Notes: generated by a model not told the origin, from the sequence alone. A DNA stretch of 10,557 bases from CAKSHC01 sp045594545 (GCA_045594545.1 JAZNYQ010000038.1:1-10557); one strand, 5' to 3'; shown: positions 1 through 5,875, counted from the first letter of the stretch. Translations and numbers: made by a program.

Positions 1-101
1 CAGTTAAAGAAAAAACCGGGTGAGATGTCGGGCGGGCAGATGCAGCGCGTGGCGATTGCCCGTGCGCTGGTTAACGATCCCGATATTATTCTGGCCGATG
101 A
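1..101 (+). repeat. Artefactual direct repeat, copy 1 (short library insert)
   Basis: This stretch is identical to 184-284, offset 183 (the final A is shared with the adapter). It encodes the same ABC signature and Walker B peptide as the start of the real gene, then runs into adapter at 101. It is the same genomic fragment read a second time through a short-insert circle, not a genomic duplication. It should be ignored for gene content and trimmed. Confidence 0.93.
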
Positions 102-183
102 AGTCGGAGGCCAAGCGGTCTTAGGAAGACAATGGGTCTTACCAACTCCTTGGCTCACAGAACGACATGGCTAGATCCGACTT
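101..183. other. Sequencing adapter (MGI/BGI type) embedded in the assembly
   Basis: This is not biological sequence. Bases 101-132 begin AAGTCGGAGGCCAAGCGG and match, from memory, the 32-base MGI/BGISEQ adapter arm. Bases 133-142 (TGGGTCTTAC) occupy the 10-base barcode slot. Bases 143-183 match the reverse complement of the other adapter arm (CAACTCCTTGGCTCACAG onward to CCGACTT), with one base missing near 172 relative to the form I remember. The flanks are two copies of the same 100-base genomic insert, as expected when a short insert circularised with its adapter is read or assembled around the circle. The adapter introduces an in-frame TAG at 172-174. Confidence 0.95.
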
Positions 184-284
184 CAGTTAAAGAAAAAACC
201 GGGTGAGATGTCGGGCGGGCAGATGCAGCGCGTGGCGATTGCCCGTGCGCTGGTTAACGATCCCGATATTATTCTGGCCGATGA
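184..284 (+). repeat. Direct repeat, copy 2 (the genuine genomic copy)
   Basis: This copy matches bases 1-101 exactly and continues uninterrupted into the ABC transporter reading frame, so it is the authentic one. The repeat unit up to the adapter is 100 bases, consistent with one short library insert. Confidence 0.93.
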
Positions 285-2784
285 GCCGACGGGGGCGCTG
301 GACACCGAGACGAGCGTGCAGGTAATGGAACTGCTCAAGGAGATCGCCAAGGAAAAATTGGTAATCATGGTTACCCACAACCCCGACTTGGCGCAGACCT
401 ATTCGACCCGCATCATCCGTATGCTTGACGGCGTGATCACCGCCGATTCGCATCCGCTCTCGCCCGATGAGGAACTGCCGATCTCTCCGCCTTCGCGCAG
501 ACAGAAGAGCAAGAAGAAGCCGTCGATGTCTTTCTTTACTTCCTTTGGCCTGTCGCTGACCAACCTGTTTACCAAAAAGGGGCGCACGGTGCTGACCTCG
601 TTTGCCGGCAGTATCGGCATCATTGGCATTGCGCTGATCTTTGCCGTGTCGCAGGGCATGACGACCTATATCAATGTTCTGCAGGAAGATACGCTGTCTT
701 CCTATCCGCTGACCATTGAGGCGACGACCATTGATCTGGGTACGCTGATGGAAACCTTTATGGGGGCGGCATCCTCCTCGCAGGAGCATGACAAGGACGC
801 TATCTACTCCCAGTCGGTGCTTTTTGAAATGATCAATGCGCTGAACAACGTAGAGGCCACCGAGAATGATCTGGAATCCTTTAAGGCTTTTATTGATGAG
901 GAGCTAAAGCGGGAAGACGGGGAATTGAGCGGAGCCCTTTCGGGGGTGCAATACACCTACGATCCGAAACTTTTGGTATATACCAAGAATGTGGACGGCA
1001 AGATCATCTATTCCGACACCCAGAAACTGCTTTCCGATGCCCTGTACGAGAATTTCGGCATGGATATTACCAACATGATGAGTTTCGGTGAGGATTCAGG
1101 CATGATGAGTTCGTCGATGATGGCCATGAATCCGGCCATGAGTTCCACCATTCTCTGGACCGAGATGCTTTCGGCCAAGGATGGCGGGCTGATCAATCCG
1201 GTGCTGGAAAATCAATACGAGGTCGTTTACGGCGACTGGCCGACGACCTATAATGAGATCGTGTTGGTGCTGGATGAAAATAACGAACTGGACGATCTGA
1301 CCCTTTATGCTTTGGGACTGAAAACCGAGGAAGAGATCAACGCCGTTTTTGATGCGGTACTCAACAAGGGAGAACTGGATACCGAGCAACAAAAATGGTC
1401 TTATCAACAGATTCACGAAATGGATTTCCGTGTGATCCTCAATTCCGATTGCTATACCCTTGACGAGAACACGGGATTATACACCGACCTGCGCCAGACC
1501 GATGCCGGCCTGCGCTATCTGTACGATAATGCGCTCACCCTCAAGGTGTCGGGCATCATTCGTCCCAGCGAGGACGCCACCTCGGCCATGCTGGGCGGCT
1601 CGATCGGCTACACCAAGGCGCTGACCGAGTATATCATCCATCATTCCGCTGACTCGTCTGCCGTGCAGGCGCAGTTGGCTGACAGCCACACCGACATTTT
1701 CACCGGACTGCCCTTTAATGAGAACACCGGCAAACTGGACGATGCGGCCAAAGAATCGGCGTTGCGGGAGCATCTGCAAAAACTGGACACGGCGGGCAAG
1801 GCCAAGGCCTATATCGGCATAATGAGCGTGCCCTCGGCCGAGCAGTTGCAGGCGGCGGTTGACCAGTCCCTCTCCACCATGGACCGCGCCGCCCGTGAGG
1901 ATGCACTCAAGCAGGCGCTTACCCAACAAATGGGTATGAGCGAGAAGGATCTGGCCGAGTATATTGAGAACATGACGGACGAGGACTTGGAGCAACTGAT
2001 GCGGGAAATGATCGAGGCGCAGGTGCGCATGCAGATGGCCGCACAGGTACAGGCGCAGATGGCGAACATTCCCGCGCCGATGCTGGCCGCCAAGCTCGAT
2101 GCCGACCTACCCAATTACACCACCGAGCAATGTGCTCTTTACTATGATGAGATTTTGGAGTTCTCGGAATCCTCATATGAGGAGAACCTCATTGAACTGG
2201 GGCACGTGGATCTGAACTCTCCCGCCTCGGTCAACCTATACGCTTCCTCGTTTGAAAACAAGGATATCATCGAAGATGTGATTGCCCGTTACAATGAGAG
2301 TCGGGAAGAACTCCAACAGGTGCACTACACCGATTATGTGGGCATTATGATGAGTTCGATCACGACTATCATCAACGCTATCACCTATATTCTGATTGCC
2401 TTTGTGGCCATTTCGCTGGTCGTTTCTTCCATTATGATTGGGGTCATTACTCTGATTTCGGTGCAGGAGCGCACCAAGGAGATCGGCATCCTGCGTGCCA
2501 TTGGCGCGTCCAAGCGCAACGTATCGAGCATGTTCAACGCCGAGACCCTTATTATCGGATTCGCCTCGGGATTGGTTGGTGTGGGGTTGACCTATCTGCT
2601 ATGTTTACCCATCAACGCCATTATCCAAGCCCTGACGGGCATTCCCAATCTGCGGGCCGTCCTGCCGATCCCCGTGGCGGTGGTGCTCATTCTGATCAGT
2701 ATGGGATTGACGCTATTGTCGGGCATCATTCCCTCTCGCAGTGCCGCCCGCAAGGATCCCGTTGTGGCGTTACGAACCGAGTAA
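184..2784 (+). CDS. ABC transporter, ATP-binding/permease fusion (MacB/FtsX type), 5' truncated
   Basis: Probable membrane exporter or envelope-stress transporter combining an ATPase with an FtsX-type permease; substrate unknown. The frame is open from 184 (QLKKKPGE, then the signature MSGGQMQR at 208). Counting from Met208, Walker B is IILADE (21-26), the D-loop GALD (29-32) and the switch His is H57 in VTHNPD. Walker A and the Q-loop are missing because the contig ends here, so Met208 lies inside the signature motif and is not the true start. A first membrane segment (about 129-148) is followed by a large extracytoplasmic region (about 150-705) containing a Met-rich stretch (about 290-313). 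Three C-terminal membrane segments follow, with the FtsX-typical QERTKEIGILRAIGASKRNV and the ending PSRSAARKDPVVALRTE. A terminator follows the stop. Roughly 140-150 N-terminal residues should be absent. Confidence 0.93.
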   Translation, partial: QLKKKPGEMSGGQMQRVAIARALVNDPDIILADEPTGALDTETSVQVMELLKEIAKEKLVIMVTHNPDLAQTYSTRIIRMLDGVITADSHPLSPDEELPISPPSRRQKSKKKPSMSFFTSFGLSLTNLFTKKGRTVLTSFAGSIGIIGIALIFAVSQGMTTYINVLQEDTLSSYPLTIEATTIDLGTLMETFMGAASSSQEHDKDAIYSQSVLFEMINALNNVEATENDLESFKAFIDEELKREDGELSGALSGVQYTYDPKLLVYTKNVDGKIIYSDTQKLLSDALYENFGMDITNMMSFGEDSGMMSSSMMAMNPAMSSTILWTEMLSAKDGGLINPVLENQYEVVYGDWPTTYNEIVLVLDENNELDDLTLYALGLKTEEEINAVFDAVLNKGELDTEQQKWSYQQIHEMDFRVILNSDCYTLDENTGLYTDLRQTDAGLRYLYDNALTLKVSGIIRPSEDATSAMLGGSIGYTKALTEYIIHHSADSSAVQAQLADSHTDIFTGLPFNENTGKLDDAAKESALREHLQKLDTAGKAKAYIGIMSVPSAEQLQAAVDQSLSTMDRAAREDALKQALTQQMGMSEKDLAEYIENMTDEDLEQLMREMIEAQVRMQMAAQVQAQMANIPAPMLAAKLDADLPNYTTEQCALYYDEILEFSESSYEENLIELGHVDLNSPASVNLYASSFENKDIIEDVIARYNESREELQQVHYTDYVGIMMSSITTIINAITYILIAFVAISLVVSSIMIGVITLISVQERTKEIGILRAIGASKRNVSSMFNAETLIIGFASGLVGVGLTYLLCLPINAIIQALTGIPNLRAVLPIPVAVVLILISMGLTLLSGIIPSRSAARKDPVVALRTE

Positions 2785-2789
2785 AATAC

Positions 2790-2820
2790 AAGGAGCAAGC
2801 ATTACGCTTGCTCCTTTTTT
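2790..2820 (+). terminator. Rho-independent terminator, probably bidirectional
   Basis: An 11-bp stem (AAGGAGCAAGC, 2790-2800, with 2806-2816) and 5-base loop ATTAC are followed by a T-run ending at 2820. The hairpin sits 5 bases after the ABC transporter stop. Read on the minus strand it is followed by TTGTATTTT, so it probably also ends the convergent small gene whose stop is at 2819-2821. Its 24-base core recurs at 3396-3419. Confidence 0.88.
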
Positions 2821-3190
2821 ATCGGCACTTGGGACAGGGACGGTACCCTAACGCCTCGGCCTGTTCCACGTTGTAGCCCCAGAATGAGAAATCGTCAAAA
2901 TCCTCACATCCGTATGTATGATATTTGTTATTTTCACTGATCAGTCCAATATTTTCCTCATAAAATTTCAACTGTCTTTCGGCTTGAAGTTTGTCTGCAA
3001 ATACCTCGACTCGCATCTCCCGTTCCATTTTCGTTTGTTGTTTTTGTATATGGAGATCTGAGGAGAGTTCCTGTATTTGCTTTTCTTGCTTTCGGCAAAC
3101 CGATGCCCCTTGCACGATGCCAACGACCAAGCACAAAATCAGGGCAACAAGAACAAAATCCCACCAACGCCATCCGTGTTTCTTTTCCAT
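2819..3190 (-). CDS. Small single-pass membrane protein with C-terminal Cys/His (Ada-like zinc) motif
   Basis: A 123-aa protein of unknown function. It has a basic N-terminus (MEKKHGWRWW), one hydrophobic helix (about 11-27) and a charged, probably coiled-coil segment rich in K, E, Q and R (about 33-80). The C-terminal module contains KYHTYGC and GYRPCPKCR, giving H91-x3-C95 and C119-x2-C122. This resembles the short metal-binding module (YH...C, then GYxPCxxC) appended to some secreted nucleases and to Ada-type proteins; zinc binding is inferred from that pattern. ATG at 3190 is chosen because AGAGGAG (3199-3205) precedes it by 8 bases, whereas the longer in-frame start at 3235 lies inside a terminator hairpin. 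The gene lies directly downstream of a structured leader ending in a terminator, so its expression may depend on read-through. It converges on the ABC transporter. Confidence 0.75.
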   Translation of the reverse strand: MEKKHGWRWWDFVLVALILCLVVGIVQGASVCRKQEKQIQELSSDLHIQKQQTKMEREMRVEVFADKLQAERQLKFYEENIGLISENNKYHTYGCEDFDDFSFWGYNVEQAEALGYRPCPKCR

Positions 3191-3207
3191 GCCGTGTGCT
3201 CCTCTAA

Positions 3208-3354
3208 ATAAAAAGTGTGCAGCCAAAGACTGCACACCGAAAAATGCAGCCCGGCTCCGTTGCTACACAGTCACGTCCAATAACAGGCATGATTGCCAAG
3301 GCATACATTTTTACCAAAGTATGCCTGTTATTGAACAATATTAAACTGTGTAGC
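3208..3354 (-). ncRNA. Candidate structured RNA or regulatory leader, family not recognised
   Basis: Read on the minus strand, the promoter predicts a start at 3354, exactly the first base of a closing stem: GCTACACAGT (3354-3345) pairs with ACTGTGTAGC (3271-3262), 10 bp. After an asymmetric internal loop (11 against 6 bases), CAATAACAGGCAT (3333-3321) pairs with ATGCCTGTTATTG (3290-3278), 13 bp, enclosing a 30-base loop. A linker (3261-3238) leads to a terminator hairpin (3237-3215) and a T-run. The total is about 147 nt. An alternative 8-bp pairing (AGGCATAC at 3326-3319 with GTATGCCT at 3306-3299) excludes the 13-bp stem. It could be a free-standing small RNA or a 5' leader controlling the 123-aa gene. 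I see no purine, T-box, c-di-GMP, fluoride or ZTP signature. The stem-bubble-stem shape faintly recalls 6S RNA but is shorter than I would expect. Confidence 0.6.
3210..3237 (-). terminator. Rho-independent terminator or attenuator ahead of the 123-aa gene
   Basis: On the minus strand GTGTGCAG (3237-3230), a 7-base loop and CTGCACAC (3222-3215) form a perfect 8-bp stem followed by TTTTTATTT. It ends about 5 bases before the RBS of the 123-aa gene, so it either ends an independent small RNA or attenuates that gene. The linker at 3251-3245 contains GGCTGCA, a copy of part of the terminator's 3' arm, and could pair with the 5' arm as an antiterminator. Confidence 0.8.
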
Positions 3355-3360
3355 GTGATT

Positions 3361-3389
3361 ATTATATCACATTTCTTTTTATTTAGCAA
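3361..3389 (-). promoter_or_regulatory. Sigma-A promoter for the structured RNA/leader
   Basis: On the minus strand, -35 TTGCTA (3389-3384), a 17-base spacer and a perfect -10 TATAAT (3366-3361). With the last -10 base taken as -7, the start is a G at 3354, the first base of the RNA's closing stem. It lies just downstream of the MFS terminator. Confidence 0.78.
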
Positions 3390-3390
3390 C

Positions 3391-3416
3391 AAAAAGAGCA
3401 AGCATTACGCTTGCTC
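3391..3416 (-). terminator. Rho-independent terminator overlapping the MFS gene's stop codon
   Basis: On the minus strand GAGCAAGC (3416-3409), loop GTAAT and GCTTGCTC (3403-3396) are followed by TTTTTGTTGC. The MFS stop codon TAA (3407-3405) lies in the loop, and the last sense codons form the 5' arm. The hairpin core is identical to that at 2793-2816. Confidence 0.85.
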
Positions 3417-4649
3417 CTTGTTCTTTTTGAAATATCGCATCAGGATCAACAGCACGATAACGCCCAGAATGGGGAATATGGCGCTGGTGAGCATGCCGAC
3501 TTTCATGCCGATCTGATCTACCGTCACGCCCATGGATTGGCTCATGGTTTGTGCCATTGGGGAGGCGGCCACCGTATCGATGACCACGCCCATCACCTGC
3601 GGTGCGACCGAGGCGCCCAGATCGCCGCCGACCGCCATGAGCGCAAAGGCGACCACGCCCGCGCCCTCGATATTTTCTTCCATGGCAATCAGCATGCCCG
3701 GCCAGAGCATAGAGGTAAACACGCCGGTGAGGATACAGGCGATGAAGGAGAGCCAGATCTGATCGGTCAAGCCTACGATCAGGTAACAAATAGCGGCGCC
3801 GATTATGCCGATCAGCAGGGTGGGTAAGATCTTTTTGCCGAATTTGGCGTAGGCGATACGGGTCATCCCCAGCAGGATAGCAAACATGGCCAGTCCCAGT
3901 ACGTCGCCCAAGGCCTTGTCAATGCCAAGAGCCGTTTCCATAAAGCCCGACACCCAGTTGGTCATGGCGTTCTCGGCGCAACTGCCGAAGAAAATACCGC
4001 AAAAGCAAAGGGCCAAGCCGATGCCGCGGCGCTTGGTGGCGCTCAAGGGTTTCGGCGCATCGTCGTCCGACATATCCGGTATGGGGGCGCGGGCAAACAG
4101 GAGTGTTGCCACGATCGGCCAAGAGGCTAAAAATAAAGTCAATATTTGCCAATGTTCGTTGCCGAATATTTTCAAAAACAGAGTGCTGACCACCACGACG
4201 GTAAAGACGCCGAAGGCGTAGAGGGAATGGAGCATACTCATGTCGCGCTGGGGATTCTCCGAGGGCATGGCGGCAATCGTAGGGCTGAGCAACACCTCGG
4301 ACAGGCCCGCCGACACCGAAAAGATGACCGTGCCGATCACCAATCCCGCAAACACCTGATCGGGAAACCACATGGGCAATAGGGCATACAGCGCCAGCCC
4401 TACGGTTGTAATCAGCGGCATCAGCCACAGGATCCGATCCACCCGCCAGCGTTTGCCGAACAGGGTGAAGGCCAGATCAATGGTCATCTGGGTAAAGAAG
4501 TTGACCAGAACCAAGGTGCCGAGCAAGGTATAGGATATGCCGTACAATTCATGCAACGGCACCAACAACACCGGCGGCAAACCAAAAATGGACGCCATGG
4601 TAAAATAGGCCGCATAGCAGGCCCGTTTTGTTCGCTTAAAGTTGGGCAT
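3405..4649 (-). CDS. MFS transporter, about 12 membrane segments
   Basis: A 414-aa major facilitator superfamily permease, in the cytoplasmic membrane by prediction; substrate not identifiable. The sequence is a succession of hydrophobic helices in two halves, joined by a charged central loop (PDMSDDDAPKPLSATKRRG). Short basic loops after TM2 (FGKRWRVDR) and in the second half (YAKFGKKI) occupy the usual MFS loop positions, and the protein ends in a basic tail (RYFKKNKEQA). Length is normal for the family. ATG at 4649 is preferred over the upstream in-frame ATG at 4712: AAGGAAG precedes 4649, residues from MPNFKRTKRAC look like a proper start, and the longer version would run through the preceding terminator and promoter. 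The gene is apparently monocistronic, with its own terminator. It shows general similarity to sugar/FHS-like MFS proteins, not enough to assign a substrate. Confidence 0.88.
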   Translation of the reverse strand: MPNFKRTKRACYAAYFTMASIFGLPPVLLVPLHELYGISYTLLGTLVLVNFFTQMTIDLAFTLFGKRWRVDRILWLMPLITTVGLALYALLPMWFPDQVFAGLVIGTVIFSVSAGLSEVLLSPTIAAMPSENPQRDMSMLHSLYAFGVFTVVVVSTLFLKIFGNEHWQILTLFLASWPIVATLLFARAPIPDMSDDDAPKPLSATKRRGIGLALCFCGIFFGSCAENAMTNWVSGFMETALGIDKALGDVLGLAMFAILLGMTRIAYAKFGKKILPTLLIGIIGAAICYLIVGLTDQIWLSFIACILTGVFTSMLWPGMLIAMEENIEGAGVVAFALMAVGGDLGASVAPQVMGVVIDTVAASPMAQTMSQSMGVTVDQIGMKVGMLTSAIFPILGVIVLLILMRYFKKNKEQA

Positions 4650-4679
4650 TTTTCTTTCTTCCTTTTTTATACTGGTCGC

Positions 4680-4708
4680 ATTGTACCACAAGGCAAGAAA
4701 AAAAGCAA
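4680..4708 (-). promoter_or_regulatory. Possible promoter of the MFS gene
   Basis: On the minus strand, -10 TACAAT (4685-4680), a 17-base spacer and a weak -35 TTGCTT (4708-4703). The -35 falls inside the 3' arm of the preceding gene's terminator, so the two signals share bases. Only the -10 is convincing. Confidence 0.45.
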
Positions 4709-4726
4709 GCACAAGGCTTGCTTTTT
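4698..4726 (-). terminator. Rho-independent terminator of the 78-aa gene
   Basis: On the minus strand AAAAAGCAAGC (4726-4716), loop CTTGT and GCTTGCTTTTT (4710-4700) form an 11-bp stem merging into a 7-T run (4704-4698). It lies 21 bases after the 78-aa gene's stop. The GCAAGC-N5-GCTTGC core is shared with the hairpins at 2790 and 3396. Confidence 0.9.
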
Positions 4727-4747
4727 AATTTAGGAATGATTCTTAAA

Positions 4748-4984
4748 TTACAGGTTGCGGGAGGCTTTCCACTCGTCGGCCTTCGCTTTGCTCATTCTCT
4801 TGATGTTTTCCTGCGGATAGGGGGAATTTTCGCCGCCGTTGACATACAGGAACAGTTTACCGTCCGGTGTCTGATAGAGGGTTTCCTCGAAACCTTCCGA
4901 CTCGCCGAAGGCGCCCTCAACGTATTTGGCCACGGGAGCGGCGGTGGCGGTATCATATTCTACTTTACAGATTACTTTCTTCAT
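4748..4984 (-). CDS. Conserved small protein of unknown function, 78 aa
   Basis: A soluble 78-aa protein (MKKVICKVEYDTATAAPVAK onward). It has no signal peptide or membrane segment and carries aromatic/glycine-rich stretches such as LYQTPDGKLFLYVNGGENS-PYP, then IKRMSKAKADEWKASRNL. The overall look (K-V-E-Y-D-T near the start, YQTPDGK-FLYVNGG-SPYP in the middle, MSKAKAD-W near the end) is one I recall from uncharacterised small proteins in Clostridia; no function is known to me. The start at 4984 is supported by AAAGGAG nine bases upstream. The gene is single, divergent from rsmE across a 150-base gap, with its own promoter and a strong terminator. This isolation argues for an independently regulated unit, not part of the rRNA methylation operon. 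Confidence 0.8.
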   Translation of the reverse strand: MKKVICKVEYDTATAAPVAKYVEGAFGESEGFEETLYQTPDGKLFLYVNGGENSPYPQENIKRMSKAKADEWKASRNL

Positions 4985-5016
4985 AATGTGGTTCTCCTTT
5001 GTTTAGTTTCGCTTAT

Positions 5017-5045
5017 AGTATACCATACTTTTGGATAAGAATAAA
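5017..5045 (-). promoter_or_regulatory. Promoter of the 78-aa gene
   Basis: On the minus strand, -10 TATACT (5022-5017), a 17-base spacer and a weak -35 TTTATT (5045-5040). It gives a leader of about 25 bases containing the AAAGGAG site. It is divergent from the rsmE promoter in the same gap. Confidence 0.55.
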
Positions 5046-5075
5046 GTCGTTTTGTGTAATTTTTTTGCGGTAATG

Positions 5076-5104
5076 TTGCCGATAGGCAAAAAAGAAGGTA
5101 TAAT
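5076..5104 (+). promoter_or_regulatory. Promoter of the rsmE-rsmF-like operon
   Basis: -35 TTGCCG (5076-5081), a 17-base spacer and a perfect -10 TATAAT (5099-5104), about 30 bases before the rsmE start codon. It is the only good plus-strand promoter in the gap. Confidence 0.75.
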
Positions 5105-5134
5105 ATAGGAAAAGAAAGAGCGAGGCGGTAAAAT

Positions 5135-5875
5135 ATGCATAATTTTTTTGTGGATGAATCGGCAATGCAAGCGGATCGATTTATCATTACGGGGGATGAC
5201 TACAATCACATTTGCCATGTTCTGCGGATGCAGGCGGGCGATACCTTTTTAGTAAGTTGTGCGGGATTTTCTCATCTATGCGAACTGGAGTCTGTTGAGG
5301 GCGATGCGGTGATTGCCCGCATGATCGAGGAAAACGTGCAAAACACCGAACTGCCCGTTCATTTTTATTTATTCCAAGGGCTGCCCAAAGGGGACAAACC
5401 GGAGTGGATCATTCAAAAGACGGTGGAGTTGGGTGTGGCCGGCATTGTTCCTGTTGAGATGAGTCGGTGTGTGGTAAAATTGGATGAAAAGAAAAAGCGT
5501 GCCAAGCAGGCGCGCTGGCAGGCGATCGCCGAGAGTGCGGCCAAACAGAGCAAGCGCAACCGCATACCTACCGTTTCCGAAGTGTTATCGTATTCGCAGG
5601 CGATGGAAAAGGCCAAGGAGATGGATCTGTTTCTTGTTCCTTATGAAAACGAGAGAGGCATGGAAGCGACCAAAGAGGCACTCGGTCAGATTCGGGCAGG
5701 GATGTCGGTAGGCATTCTGATTGGGCCGGAGGGCGGATTTGATGAGAAAGAAATTGAACAGGCCAAGGCGATTGGCGGGCAGATCCTATCCTTAGGCAAG
5801 CGCATCCTGCGCGCCGAGACGGCGGCGGTGACGGCGGTTGGCATGGGGATGCTGCATGTGGAGATGAATCTATGA
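5135..5875 (+). CDS. rsmE: 16S rRNA (uracil1498-N3)-methyltransferase RsmE
   Basis: A cytoplasmic SPOUT-class enzyme that uses S-adenosylmethionine to methylate N3 of U1498 in helix 44 of 16S rRNA on the assembled 30S subunit. The 246-aa length is typical. The N-terminal PUA-like domain shows NHICHVLRMQAGD (24-36). The SPOUT domain shows QGLPKGDK (81-88), QKTVELGV (94-101), the RW-x2-IAESAAKQSKR block (127-141), the SAM-binding knot motif IGPEGGFDEKE (196-206) and SLGKRILRAETA (219-230), all family hallmarks. ATG 5135 follows GAGG (5122-5125) at 9 bases and a promoter at 5076-5104. The stop overlaps the next gene's start as ATGA, so the two methyltransferases are translationally coupled. Confidence 0.96.
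   Translation: MHNFFVDESAMQADRFIITGDDYNHICHVLRMQAGDTFLVSCAGFSHLCELESVEGDAVIARMIEENVQNTELPVHFYLFQGLPKGDKPEWIIQKTVELGVAGIVPVEMSRCVVKLDEKKKRAKQARWQAIAESAAKQSKRNRIPTVSEVLSYSQAMEKAKEMDLFLVPYENERGMEATKEALGQIRAGMSVGILIGPEGGFDEKEIEQAKAIGGQILSLGKRILRAETAAVTAVGMGMLHVEMNL

Noticed and set aside
208..210. ATG at 208 as the true start of the ABC transporter
   Set aside because: It is the Met in the ABC signature MSGGQ. Walker A and the Q-loop must precede it, and the frame is open back to the contig boundary at 184.
1..284. Genomic tandem duplication of an ABC ATPase fragment
   Set aside because: The spacer between the copies is recognisable sequencer adapter with a barcode, and the repeat unit ends exactly at the adapter, so it is a library artefact.
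187..789. Long minus-strand reading frames opposite the ABC transporter (such as 187-789, 1096-1416 and 1477-1995)
   Set aside because: Composition is rich in Arg, His and Gln, typical of the antisense of a real gene, with no RBS or family motif; the plus-strand gene is certain.
3191..3235. N-terminal extension of the small membrane protein to 3235
   Set aside because: It lies within a terminator hairpin; ATG 3190 has a good RBS at 8 bases.
3262..3354. The palindrome as a MITE or other mobile element
   Set aside because: I see no target-site duplication at the ends and only one copy in the window. The exact fit with promoter and terminator favours a transcribed RNA, although a genome-wide copy count would settle it.
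3208..3354. Known riboswitch or T-box leader
   Set aside because: No T-box GGTGG/ACC signature and no purine, c-di-GMP, fluoride, ZTP, cobalamin or preQ1 core that I can recognise by eye.
3919..4428. Reading frames overlapping the MFS gene (3379-3789, 3411-3827, 3886-4221, 3919-4428)
   Set aside because: All are shadows of the MFS gene in other frames with no recognisable protein features.
4650..4712. N-terminal extension of the MFS gene to 4712
   Set aside because: The extension is encoded by the preceding terminator and the promoter, and lacks an RBS; ATG 4649 has AAGGAAG upstream.
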